This document shows, in pieces, positions 32,255 to 43,900 of a stretch of DNA of 64,000 nt (the stretch's first letter is position 1; every line of letters starts with the position of its first letter). Where the stretch lies: positions 1,313,030-1,377,029 of the forward strand of contig NC_133495.1 in assembly GCF_025370935.1 (NCBI RefSeq), in the 5' to 3' direction. The stretch comes from Choristoneura fumiferana. Lineage: Eukaryota > Arthropoda > Insecta > Lepidoptera > Tortricidae. The notes under the pieces were generated by a model. It worked only from the letters and a program-made list of their open reading frames with translations. It made no database searches and was not told where the DNA came from. Both the position numbers and the translations under genes were made by a program.

Positions 32255-32632
32255 CAGGGTTTCTCAAACTTATGGCTCCACGTACCCCTGTTAAAGTTTC
32301 TAGACGACAGCGAACCCCTCCCCCCCCACCAAAAAAGTAATAAAACTGGCTGTTGGAGAAATATTATTTATTTCAATAAAAGGTAGCAAATATAGGTAAG
32401 AATCTAAGAATCGTCTTGCCAACGAAAATACAAACTGAAACAAACAACAACAAATAACAAACAGATAAGTAACAAATTTGGAGTTGAAATAAAAAATACA
32501 AAAATACTCCAAAAGCCAATCTTAATCATCTTGCCAGTCTTGCAGCCACCATTACGTAAACCCTGTCGCGAACCCCCTACCGTCGAATAGCGAACCCCTA
32601 GGGGTTCGCGTACCCCACTTTGAGAAACCCTG
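32255..32632. mobile_element. hAT-like MITE with CAGGGTTTCTCAAA ends
   Basis: CAGGGTTTCTCAAACTTATGG at the left and CACTTTGAGAAACCCTG at the right are typical hAT-type ends. GAACCCCT motifs are mirrored inside. A block at about 32410-32515 is shared with 8080-8140 and 54360-54412. No 8 bp target duplication is evident. Confidence 0.7.
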
Positions 32633-32884
32633 GCATATGGTAACAATTATTAGCCTAATTCAAAGAATTATGAAGTCCACTGTGTACCTTTTGTAAAAAA
32701 TATAATTGCACCTATTTCCCGTCCTAGGACAAAGGTGACATTTAAATATTAAATTTTATAGTCTGTCACTGCCAAGAAAAGAAAACCTCAATTTAGATTA
32801 AAAAAAAATGTATGTACCTAGCTTAAAAATTAATCTCATAGTTATTATAATAGTTGGTACTTACTTAAGTTATACTAGGTACAT

Positions 32885-33076
32885 GTTTAGGCAGGCTCCA
32901 AGGTTTCGTAAAATAATGATTTTTGTCTAAGAACCATCGCTAGAAAACCTGCTTTTAAATAAAAACCGCATGCCAATCGGTCCACCCGTTTAAGACCTAC
33001 GGCGCCACAGACAGACACACACAGACACACAGCGGTTAAACTTATAGCACCCCTCTTTTTGCGTCGGGGGTTAAAA
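32885..33076 (-). repeat. Dispersed repeat AACCCCCGACGCAAAAAGAG, copy 1
   Basis: In minus orientation it starts AACCCCCGACGCAAAAAGAG, then GGGTGCTATAAGTTTAACCG, a TGTGTCTGT-rich stretch and AAGCAGGTTTTCTAGCGATG. Related copies lie at 41714-41935 and 51722-51953. Confidence 0.8.
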
Positions 33077-33210
33077 ATCTAGCTAAAGTAGGTATGTGCA
33101 GAAACCCATCGGCCGGAAATAATATATTAAAGGGCATAACCTAAGTATTATTATCATTATACCATAAACAATTAATAAGTACCATTGGGAGAACAAATAT
33201 ATAGACTAAC

Positions 33211-33446
33211 TAGCTTTTGCCCGCGGCTTCGCCCGCGTGGAATCCGGTTATCGCGCGCTGTTCCCTCGGGAACTGCATTTTTCCGGGATAAATAGTAGCC
33301 TATGTCACTCTCTGGCCCATAAACTATCTCTATGCCAAAAATCACGTCGATCCGTCGCTCCGTTTCGACGTGAAAGACGGACAAACATACAAACAAACAC
33401 ACAAACATACAAACACACACTTTCGCATTTATAATATTAAGTATGG
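33211..33446 (+). repeat. Dispersed repeat CTAGCTTTTGCCC family, copy 2
   Basis: CTAGCTTTTGCCCGCGGCTT at the start and TTTCGCATTTATAATATTAA at the end. It is close to 20311-20527, with an added ACAAACAAACACACAAACAT array before the tail. Confidence 0.8.
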
Positions 33447-33837
33447 ATTCAAAATTGTCGTGAACGAACTGCCATTGTCGTGAGAGACTGCTCTTGCATA
33501 TGCAATTGTGGTTATGAATCGAGATATTGATATCCATAAATAGGGGTTGGTCTTTTTTTAGTGCAATAGCATTAGGGTTAGACCGCTCCTTGTCTGATGA
33601 CAGCATGTATTGTGAAAATGTTAGGTAACAGATCGATTTAAGGTCTTGTCACACTGGATCCGTTCAGTGTCCTGTGATCCATTCATATAAAGTCTATTAG
33701 CTAAGCTACTGAACTGCAGCAGGATGCAGAACCCAGCTGACATAGTCTCTTATTGTCTTTTGATATTCGTAGGCTTCCCATCTCATCAAGGGTATTCCGA
33801 TGCCATTGCAACTGTCATCACACCAGCACCTACTCTT

Positions 33838-34000
33838 ACCCTTGATCTAGGTAGAGCTAGATTGTCTACACCGCTTCCGCGCCTCTCAAAAGGCATCATA
33901 CTTAATAATTTTATTTTGCACGGAAACTGGAAAATAGCGCCCCTTGCGATCTGGCACCTAGAGCGAGAGCTCTTCTTTCTCTACCCCAGTCCCCCAGAGC
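33838..34000 (+). repeat. Dispersed repeat with GCTTCCGCGCCTCTCAAAAG, copy 1
   Basis: It carries GATCTAGGTAGAGC, CGCTTCCGCGCCTCTCAAAA and GAAACTGGAAAATAGCGCCC. It matches 39020-39180 (inverted) and, less well, 45046-45178. Confidence 0.7.
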
Positions 34001-34250
34001 CTATGCTACGAAGTACAAAATTCTAACTTCGTATCTTGCCGTCCCGCTTACGTTAATTAATACCTAGTATTTAATACGAGAGTGAGAGGAACGGTACAGT
34101 CACCAGCATTAATATCTGCCACATCGGAGCGTCCAAAAATATCTGACACGTCCTTCCGGCCCTAGAAATAAAGTCGTATCAGATATTTATGCACGCTTGT
34201 TGTGTCAGATATTGGTGCTGGTGACTGTACGATACGAACTTCGATTTTCG
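34001..34250. repeat. Family A MITE interrupted by a family B MITE
   Basis: Family A text runs from GCTACGAAGTACAAAATTCT to GAGAGGAACGGTA and resumes with TACGATACGAACTTCG. A family B copy occupies 34097-34227 between them. Confidence 0.8.
34097..34227. repeat. Family B MITE inserted at a TA site
   Basis: CAGTCACCAGCATTAATATC at the left and GGTGCTGGTGACTG at the right. It is flanked by TA duplicates where intact family A copies read ACGGTACGATACG. Confidence 0.85.
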
Positions 34251-34260
34251 GCCGGCGCTG

Positions 34261-34995
34261 CGTCCCGCCACAGAATAAGTAATAGTAGGTACAAGTAGTC
34301 CCACTAAGCTTTGCGAGGAAGCTAAATGGCAAGTGAGGGGAAAATCAAGTAATGAAATGATGTGAAAAATGAGATTACATTTTCTTTCATCGCACAGCTT
34401 GGCAGAAGGGCATAATTATAGCCCATTGTCATATTTTCGGGGGTTACTGTAATTGACCAAGGATATTATGTTGTAAGTACTAAACTGTCCTCTCAGCACG
34501 TATTGTTTGAAATGTCTTCAGTACCTTACCGTTTTTGTATGTATTTTACACGTCTAATAAATGATGGGAATTATTTTGCGTTTCATTTTATCTCATGGTT
34601 TAACGTTTTGGCTTTTCTGCTTAGGATCGCTCTGTAGCTAGAGGTACTAAGGTATTGTGTAAAAACAATCAAATTATTTTGTAGCAGGAACGCCTCAGGT
34701 GAAATTCAAAATCCTAGGTCTAGTCCTTTTTCAAATGACTAACTAAGCGCTCGCCTTTGCTTTATTGGGGCTGCAGACATCTTCTGTCTCACTCACTTTT
34801 TGTGTAGAGATATTTAACCTTTTTGTTTTTATTTTCATATATGCATAATATAAATAACAATTGCATACTGGCTTTAATTTTGATTATCAACCATAACTAC
34901 AACTTCTAGAAGAATAATCGCATTATACCTAACTGACATTCCGCTGTCATGAGATTTTGTAAAAACTTTACAAATTAAACTTTAAAAATTGCAAA
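34261..34995. other. Upstream region of the secreted Cys-rich gene
   Basis: It is AT-rich, with no repeat copy matched elsewhere in the window. The start codon at 34996 follows an A/T-rich leader, so a promoter is presumed here, but no clear core element was recognised. Confidence 0.35.
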
Positions 34996-37900
34996 ATGAA
35001 AATAGAGTCTTTATTTCTCGTTTTTGCTACATTCTTTATCGATTATGTTGTCGGCAAAAGCGTGGTGCCCGTGCTCACTCTTGACCCAAACCAGAGAATA
35101 TTGGCTGCTAACAAAACCGTTAGAAATCGGAAGGTATGTATGAAGCTTTGTACTAACTCTTGCCTCGCTTGTCTTAGTACTCCGTTGGCTCAAACTCCAG
35201 TGATTCGAGCTGGACACAAAAGCTGCCACTATTTTTTTTCTGCGTGAGTCCTTGCCACTCAGCTGTCTGGAGGTCTTGCATGCAAGTCTTTTACGATCAT
35301 CGCGCCTATCTGTGAAGTACCTAGGAGTCCACCAATCGCTGGTCTCTACCTCGGCCTTATAGTCAAGCTAACGAAGCTGAACACAATCGCTATTTCTTCT
35401 TTCTTTTGATGTTTTACTTGAGCTTCGTTTATTTAATAAATTTTATACGTTGTTTACTTTGTGATTGCATTGATTAGCGCGTCGAGCCGAATAGTAAAAA
35501 TGTCGGTATGTAAGTGTTAAGTAATGCCCGAATGTAATTGAATAGTCTTTGAAACTGCCACTCCCCACCGGCTGTCGGTTCTACGAGCTATGTCCCATGC
35601 TGCTTCATTGTATAACTCTTCTTTTTATTTCTTTTTATGTAAGAGGCAGGCAGACAAGCACGTGGGTCGGGACACGGTAAGTTACGCCCAAGACTACAGT
35701 AACAAAGGGATTGCACAAGGGTCAGTGCTGAGCCTAAGATGGGAAGCCACTTATATAATTCCTTAATATTCTTCTTGTCTTATCCTAAATGCCGAACCAT
35801 AAGAGTGCAAGCAATGTTTCCTTAAAAGTAATAGGCACATAGCTCGTAGAATTAAATACCAACCGATGATATGGTATGTAAAATTCCTCATCTGGGACCA
35901 TGAAGATTTGTCGCAATGGAAGGAAACGGATGTTATTTACCTAGTAGAATTACATAGTAGTTAAAATAGAAACTTCCACGTGATGAATACTGAAAGATTG
36001 TTTATAAGAACACGTAATTTATGTGACAGATAGAGACAAGAGTTATTTTTCTTCAATAAATTAAGACAGCATCACAAATAACAGTACGTTACGTAGTAGA
36101 AATAACAGTAATAAATTAGTAATAATAACAGATTTTACGTAAACACGAGGTTAAGAAGAATAGGTACTGAGGATGTAGCTATGCGTTTTTTACAAGTCTT
36201 TGTGGAAGGACTATGGATGAGAACTCTATAATCTATTAATCTATTAAAAAGAAGAGTTAAGGTTGACGTGAGCTTTGTTTTTAGTTCCTCCCATTTGTAA
36301 TGCTGGTGAACAAGGATAGCGACACAAGCGAGTACTGGCGTGAGACGGAGATACTGTCTCTTGTCAAGAATAACGAGGAAGATATAGACTTTGAGCGGTG
36401 TGCGGAGACTCCGATAGGGTCCATCGTGCACTTTCCTAGTCGACGCACCTTGCGGCCTATTTGCAGAAGCAGGATTGGTAAGGATTTCTTCTTGGAGATA
36501 AGTTTGTTACCAGCTTAATGTGTAGGTTTAATGTAGAGCATGCATACTAAGAAGAGTTGTCTCCAAGGCACCCTGCTCCGCACTAGCTCTGTGGTAGAAA
36601 ATAGGAGCGGTCACTCTAGCTGCGAGGATCACAGGAGGCGCCACAGAATTCAGAAGCGGTGTAAACAATTCCGCTCCACCTTGATCATTGGCTAGACCTG
36701 GCGCTGATCCTGCTAACGTGCTGAAAGTCACTTGTTAACGTAGATATACCTGCTTGTTCAACGTTAACCTGTACTTTTTAAGTTTTAAAATAATCGTACA
36801 AGCAAGGTCGATTAGTTGTTTTCGGTGGGGTTTTTTCATCGTGTGTCGCTTAGTTCGCAAACATGACGGAATAACACAAGTGCATTGGCACTTTAGCCAT
36901 ACATCTATTACGCTTACTACAAATTTATTTCCATGGAAGCACATACTCATCGGCTGTCTAAGTTTTGATAACTCGGCTAACGTTTATGTTTTTGTTCAGA
37001 TTTTCAGCTGTGCCCGCAGTGCGCTCACTTCAGCAATAGTACGGAATGTGAGCTATTCCGCGATTCTTGCAAGTACAATGTCTTTTATTATGTTTATATA
37101 AGTAGGTTTATCCTCGTCATCCAAAGAGCTGATGAACCTCTTTATTCTTAAAGAAATATATTCGCTAAATTTCAAGTTTCTAGCTCCAGTGATTTAGGCT
37201 GCGCGTTGTCTGTCAGTCAGTCAAGTTAATCTTTTATACGTATGTATAAAACTCTTTTAGTTACGTCCTAAACACAGGTCTTGTGGAAACACATTTATGA
37301 ACCTAGTAAGTAAACTAAATTACTTATGTTTGTCATCCTACAAAAAATGCACGTACTCGTAGGCCGTAGCGGCACGAGCGACAGCGTAGCCATTTCTTCG
37401 TTTCCAAATGAAACGTTCCTTATGTGTTTTTGGTAAGAAAGTAGTAAATATGCACTGGCACTTGAGGTATTCCATCTTAGGCCTCTAGGTTGGCAACGCA
37501 TCTGCAATACACCTGGTGTTGCAGATGTTTATGGGCGGTGGTATTCTCTTACCATCAGGAGACCCACTTGCTCGTTTGCCTTCCTGTCGTATAAAAAAAA
37601 ATTACAATGTGTTAGCTGATAGTGATACTCCACTAACAAGAGATCTTAAATACATAATGATGATGATTTACGTTGGGTACAGTCACCAGAATTTATATAT
37701 CTGCCACAGCGGAGCGTGCAAAAATATCTGACACGTCCTTCCGGCCCTAGAAATAGAGTTGTATCAGAAATTTATGCACGCTTGTTGTGTCAGATATTGG
37801 TGCTGGTGACTGTACCACTCAGTGCGCGCGGTGAGCGACGCACATCATAGAGTTTGCGATAAATAAGCGACAGTCGCGCTATTCCGGACATCATAATATT

Positions 37901-40900
37901 TACTTATCAAATCTCGAATAGACACGTTGAGTGTAAGGTTTGTTTTTAATTCCATGAAACTTTTTCCAGTGAGAGACGCGTTTTGCCATCCGAGTACCAC
38001 TCGTACTGCGACCGCAAGTACGGCAAGTGGCGAACCTTGTTTATACCGGCCGATTATGAGAAATGCCGGTGCTGCGACGAATGCATTTTCTATAGAGGTG
38101 AGAATTAGAATAGTCCTTCACGACCATTCAATATGGGCGAAGTAGACAAATTTCTAAGTGCTTTGTTCTGTATGTTATACGAGTACGTTCATTCACCAAG
38201 CACCCAAATACCTGATAGGCATACTCCGGGACCCAGCTATTATTTGAGTGGCAATTGCCATAATGTTAACATTATTGAAATGTCATAGGCAAACAGACCA
38301 AAGAGTATAAAAAAACAGACACTTGAGCTTGTCCTATTATCTATTCTATGACTTGTTGAGTTTAGTGCCTTCGTGTGTTAAAATAGAGTTTTTTGGAAAT
38401 TTACTGCTAAAACATGGGCGAAACAATCAAAAGTGTGGTGCCACAGATTATTTTAACCATGATAGGCAAATTCAAACAAAAACAAGCAGAGAGGGAAGCC
38501 TAGTTCAAACAGAAAAAAGAGTAGGTATTTAGATGCGGTGACCGAATTTGTAGGTTAGTAGGCATGACAAAATATTTTGATACAAATATCCCTTTCAGAA
38601 CTGGTCAACACAAATGTTTCACATGTGTTCACTTTTTCTCAAAAATATTCGTAATTAGCCTTTTTATGTTCAACATATTGTTTTAAATAATTACTTATTT
38701 TCCAATACACATGCGATAGACAGAGAAGCATAAAGTAGGCAAGATTCTTATGCCTAATCGTCACTTTTGTACGGCAGAGAAGCGTCTGTACTTGTACTAT
38801 TACTTATTCTATGGTGATACTTGGTGATACCATCTGCAAATTTTTTGAATTTGCCGCGGTTTTGCAGGTGCATCTTTCATTAGCCGCTGTGGCAGATATG
38901 AATGCCGGTGAATGTACCTACATTACTGGAACACGATAAATTCATTGTTATGTCAAGAGCTGAAACATTTCTATGTGCCATAGCATAGCGGTGTGGATGA
39001 ATATGTTAGACAACCCGGGGCAGCGTCGGCCCTGGGGTGGGCCAGAGGAGCGATCTAGGCGCCAAATGGCAAGGGGCGTCATTTTCCAGTTTCCAGTGCA
39101 ATATAAAATTATGATGGTGCCTTTTGAGAGGCGCGGAAGCGGCGTAGACTATCTCGCTCTACCTAGATCAAGCTAGAGCCGGCGCTGCCTACTATACAAT
39201 ACAATACCTACAATATAGCAGTACAGAAAATACAGGTATAGGGAGATTTACCTAGGTAAGCAATAGGCGGCCTAAGCACCGTGTAGTTTTCTAAAAAACT
39301 AGTTAAAAAGGGCGGCAGAAATCACTGATGATTTATTCTTTATCAACAGAATTGGACCAATCCTGCATGCACGACGAATACGACGTCAACACTGAGGAGT
39401 TTCTACCAGCAACCACAATAGGTATGCACCTATAGAAGTCGGTGAAAGTAAAAACTCAAGTCCGAGCACTGAATCAGTGCTATGTCACTCTGTACTCCAC
39501 TGCTATGTTTTGACAGGATAGAGTTCCATTCTCATTGGAAGTTGACATCCAAACTCTGACTGCTACTTAGTTGACGGTGGCCCGGATGGTAGGTGATAAT
39601 AGCGGTTGTGAAACACGAGTGTAGGTTCTGTTAGCACACGGGGCCGAGTGCTGACTGGGAACTTGTGATATTTCCCTTTACCTTGAAGGTCTTGGTAAAT
39701 TTCAAATGTAATTTCGCATCGTATTCCGAAAAACTTACAGGCGTGAGTTTGAATGCATGATCCACTGCTAGAGAAGCGAACAGATGAAACTGCTAGGCTA
39801 TTATGGCTTTTTCTAGCTAGGTACTCAATCTTATTTCTGTAGATTTCAGAGCAGGCTGCAATCCTTACTGGGGTCACCCTGACCAGGAATCAATGGCCCT
39901 ACGATGCGACAAGATTCTACGCAGATGTAAGTAGGCCTACTTTGGTAATGAAGCTTGACTTTTTAAATTAATATTAATTATTGTCTTATGTTTTAGGTGT
40001 CCCAGTTACAGTTCCAGTATTACCAAAAGAATCTTTAAATCTGTTAGTATCTGAAGATTTTACCAAATATTAGTACTAACTTTACCCCATATAGCATCAA
40101 AATGATGCATATACGCGTATAACATGGTATTTTCACCGGGTTAGCTGGAAAAGGGTTTCGTTAATCCTTCGAAATCTGCGTGTAAAAACGGCTTTTCCGC
40201 TCTTGGGTGGACAAGGTTTTTGAAATTCGAACATGGTGTTGAATCTAACCTTGTACCATGAAGTTCATTATTCGATCTTCGTGTCTACTGCGATGAACTC
40301 CCTCGTTCCTCGCTTAAAACTATTTTACATAACCAGCCCTGGTAGGGGCCAAACCAAATCCGTCAATCGTCAATTTGATTATCAGAAAATACTGGACGAG
40401 TATTTTTTCTTTTGTCACTCGAATACAAAACGACAAAGATGAAGCGCGCCACAGCAGGGCTACTACGAAACTCGAAACTCGAAGTTCGTGTCGTGTGCTC
40501 CCTCTCGCTCTCGTATTAAATAGTATAAGTGTCAGAGGGACCGCATGACACGAACTTCGAGTTTCGAGTTTCGGAGTAGCCCTGCTGACACTTATAAGTA
40601 CTATTTAATACGAGAGCGAGAGACCGCACGACACGAACATCGAGTTTCGAGTTTCGTAGTAGCCCTGCAGTTCGGGAGTGGACGCCCGTGACGCCACACC
40701 GTGCGACTCCTTAGCACGCGGAGTCGCGGAACTGTAACAGTGTAACTGGCTACATCTTCATCATTTTTGCCAGGTACTGCGTTTTCGCAATGTAACGTTT
40801 GCCAACCTGTTTCATGTCGCAAACTTTGAAGCTGTAAATATTTCACGATATATTTCAGGGCCATCGTGAAGAACCCTTTAGGTTAGTAGGTTAGTTTTAT

Positions 40901-43900
40901 AAAAATCCTGAAATATATACATAAAAAGTTGCGAAATGAAACAGGTTGCCAAACGTTATTCGCCGAAACATTCCTAAAACCATTTTTGTCTAATTGACAA
41001 AAGATAAAATACATGACCTATTTTCTGATTATCTAACTGGCGGGACTAATTAGAATTTTTTGAGACACTATCCTGTTATTAACAGACGCCGTACGTTCCG
41101 CTACGAGACTCCCACAGACTTGGACTGCCCGATCACCTGTCGCGGGTATTCCTGCCCTCTGGGGATGCTACAAGAGCACCACTGCTCCACCGGCGCGTTC
41201 CTTCCCAACAGGGAGCACTGTAACTGCTGCGGCCGCTGCAGCGCCTACTTTCGTCAGTATCACATCATCATCATCATTATAATCATTAAATGTCCCACTG
41301 AAGGGCACAGCTCTTTCTCATAATGAGAGGGCTTGGGCCGTAGTTCCCACGCGAAGTCAATGCGGATTATTCAGATGCGCAGGGAGCATTGTAAGTGCTG
41401 TGTCCGCTGCAACGTCTACTTTCGTTAATTCTTCACATTTATTAATATCAGCTACTGGAGTTCTTCTGGCCCTCAGAGCATCTTCCTGGTCAAGAGCCCT
41501 CTCTACTCTTATGAGTAGCTGTTTATGCTTTCAGATGAAAGGTATCAAATGGATTAACTGCCAAAATAATGTAAACGTTTTCTATTAAGTTGACATTACC
41601 TTTTTGTTTTTCAGAGCTGAGCCAAAAATGTGCTGAATTCAAGAAAACCGTTCACGTCGTGAACGGGAGTAAGGAAATTGAAGTAAGTTCAATACTACGG
41701 GGTCCAGTGGGTTTTTAACCCCCGACGCAAAAAGAGGGGTGTTATAAGTTTGACCGCTATGTGTGTCTGTCTGAGGCACCGTAGCTCTTAAACGAGTAAA
41801 CCGATTTGAGTGCGGTTTTTTTATTTGAAAGCAGGTTTTTTAAAGATGGTTCTTAGACATGTTTCATCAAAATCGGTTAAGCCGTTTTTAAGATATTGAA
41901 CTTTGAAGTGACAAAGTTGGGGGTTTTCCAACTTGTTGTTGGTTAGGTTAGGTCATCGTACAAAATATTTTTCGCAGATGACTCATTTCCCAACTATGGA
42001 CGACCGGTTTTTTTTCTGAAAATTCTAACTATTCAGAATATATTTGAGAACTATCCTGTAAAATCCTAACGGTTAGGTTAGTTTTATAACAGTTCTGAAG
42101 TACTTACAGTTTCTATAAAAAAATCGTCCATATGAAACATTAGGCGAGGTGAATCATTTGGGAAACAATTTTCCGGTGAAAAATTAGAGAACCCAAAATT
42201 ACATATCAGAGCCCAATTGTATAACAAAGTACAAGCTAATACTGTTAGTTTCAGAAATAAAGAAGGTAGGAGAAATCGAGAGAGAATACGAGATATGAGA
42301 ATGAATGATGAATGACAGCGGTTGATATCCAAAGCCTTAATAAAACAAGAAATGCTGAAAATCTGTTTATTCGTGTTCATAATTAGGTAGAAGAGGAGCT
42401 GATGGAGCCAGGCTGTGACGACGGGCTGGTCTGCAGACAAGGCACCTGCCAGGATATCCATACTGTCCATACTTCGGTGCGGTCGAAGAGGGACGAAGCG
42501 CCTGCTCCTGCTAATGGTAAGATCTGAGTATCCTGGTAGCATGGTCATAGGATAAGTTCCGAAGTAGATAGGGTTTTTTTAAAAATAGCCGCCGACCAGC
42601 GAATTTTGAGAACGGGACAATGAGCAACAACGCATAAAGGCAACCCGATAAATTGGCAACATTGCTCCGACAAACATGAAAATGTTAATGATAATTCAGG
42701 GGAACTCCCTACAAGTTTTGAATTTGTTTCGATTTTGTTGCCATGATTGAGTAGTATTGCCACTGGTAAAATTATACTTTGGAAGTGGGAAAATTTATGG
42801 TAGGTTCGCCTACTACTTTTTAACGCTTACACCACTGCCTGGTCGGTCATCCAAACTATTTATATGCTTACACCAATTTTCAAGCTGTTAGAACTACTAC
42901 AGATGGGTCAAATATGAGTATAGCTTCTAAGTTTTGATCAAAGACTGGAACAGGTGAAATAAAAAGAATGTAATATACGAGATAATTCGAGGTTGTCCTG
43001 TACCACTACAATGAGTTTACAGTAACCGTACTCGATAGCGACAGCGTAAATTATTTGTATGGAGCATTGTACAACGCCTCTACAAATAATTTACGCCGTC
43101 GCTATCCAGTACAGTCACTGTAAACTCATGGGAGTGGAGTGGTACAGTTGTTTTAGTTTTAATGTATTTTTCTGTTGAGCCGAATTTTGGCAAATAAATT
43201 ATTCCTACTCTTATAGTCATATTAGGTATTAATCCCTTCCATCATAGTGAGCGATCGATGGTTTAGAAAACTGTACAAACAACTTTACTATAGAACCCTG
43301 CAAACGGGAGATGAAGAAGTTCAAAAAGAAGTACGGAGAAGAGGGTCATCTTCATTACGAGGCGCCACAATGCACTCCCCTCTGGCTTTATGCACCTGTT
43401 CAGGTACCTACGGGCCATTTGTCTTTTAGTCTTGTCCATTCAAAAGCACCAACATGTCGGACACAATAAAGCATGCACCTACAACTTTACATAATGAACC
43501 CCCTTGCAAAAAAATAGGGCACCTATGGTTTTTCAGATTTTTAGGCATTGAAGCTTAGAAAGGAAGCTTTTTTTTGCAAGGGGGTTTATAATATATTTCT
43601 ACGGCCGGTAAGAAATGTCAGATTTTTTTTGCATGCTCCGCTGTGACAGTTATTAATGCAGGTGCGAATCGACTCTGTCATTATAAGATAATATCTATTT
43701 TCTGTCCTGAGGACTTGCACATAGCTATATTATAACGAAATTAAGTTATTGGTTCTCAAGCCATAACGTAGCTGGTATATGCAGTCAAGTATAGTGTGTG
43801 ACATCACACGCAAACTGTAGGTATGTGGTGTGCCCTGCCCTGCGACCTGCCCAATAAGCATAACTATCACACCGAACGGAACCGGTACCAAATGATGTTC

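Noticed and set aside
32971..33060. CRISPR-like spaced repeats (CACACAGACACACA)
   Set aside because: It is a simple-sequence stretch within a dispersed eukaryotic repeat; no spacer-repeat regularity.
37927..38145. 72-codon ORF over exon 4 of the Cys-rich gene
   Set aside because: The alternative frame in the same place (KCRCCDEC) matches the Cys-rich chain and keeps phase on both sides.
43247..43429. ORF starting MSDRWFRK over exon 11
   Set aside because: It is the wrong frame. The frame using the acceptor at 43250-43251 gives the thyroglobulin type-1 pattern and joins exon 10 in phase.
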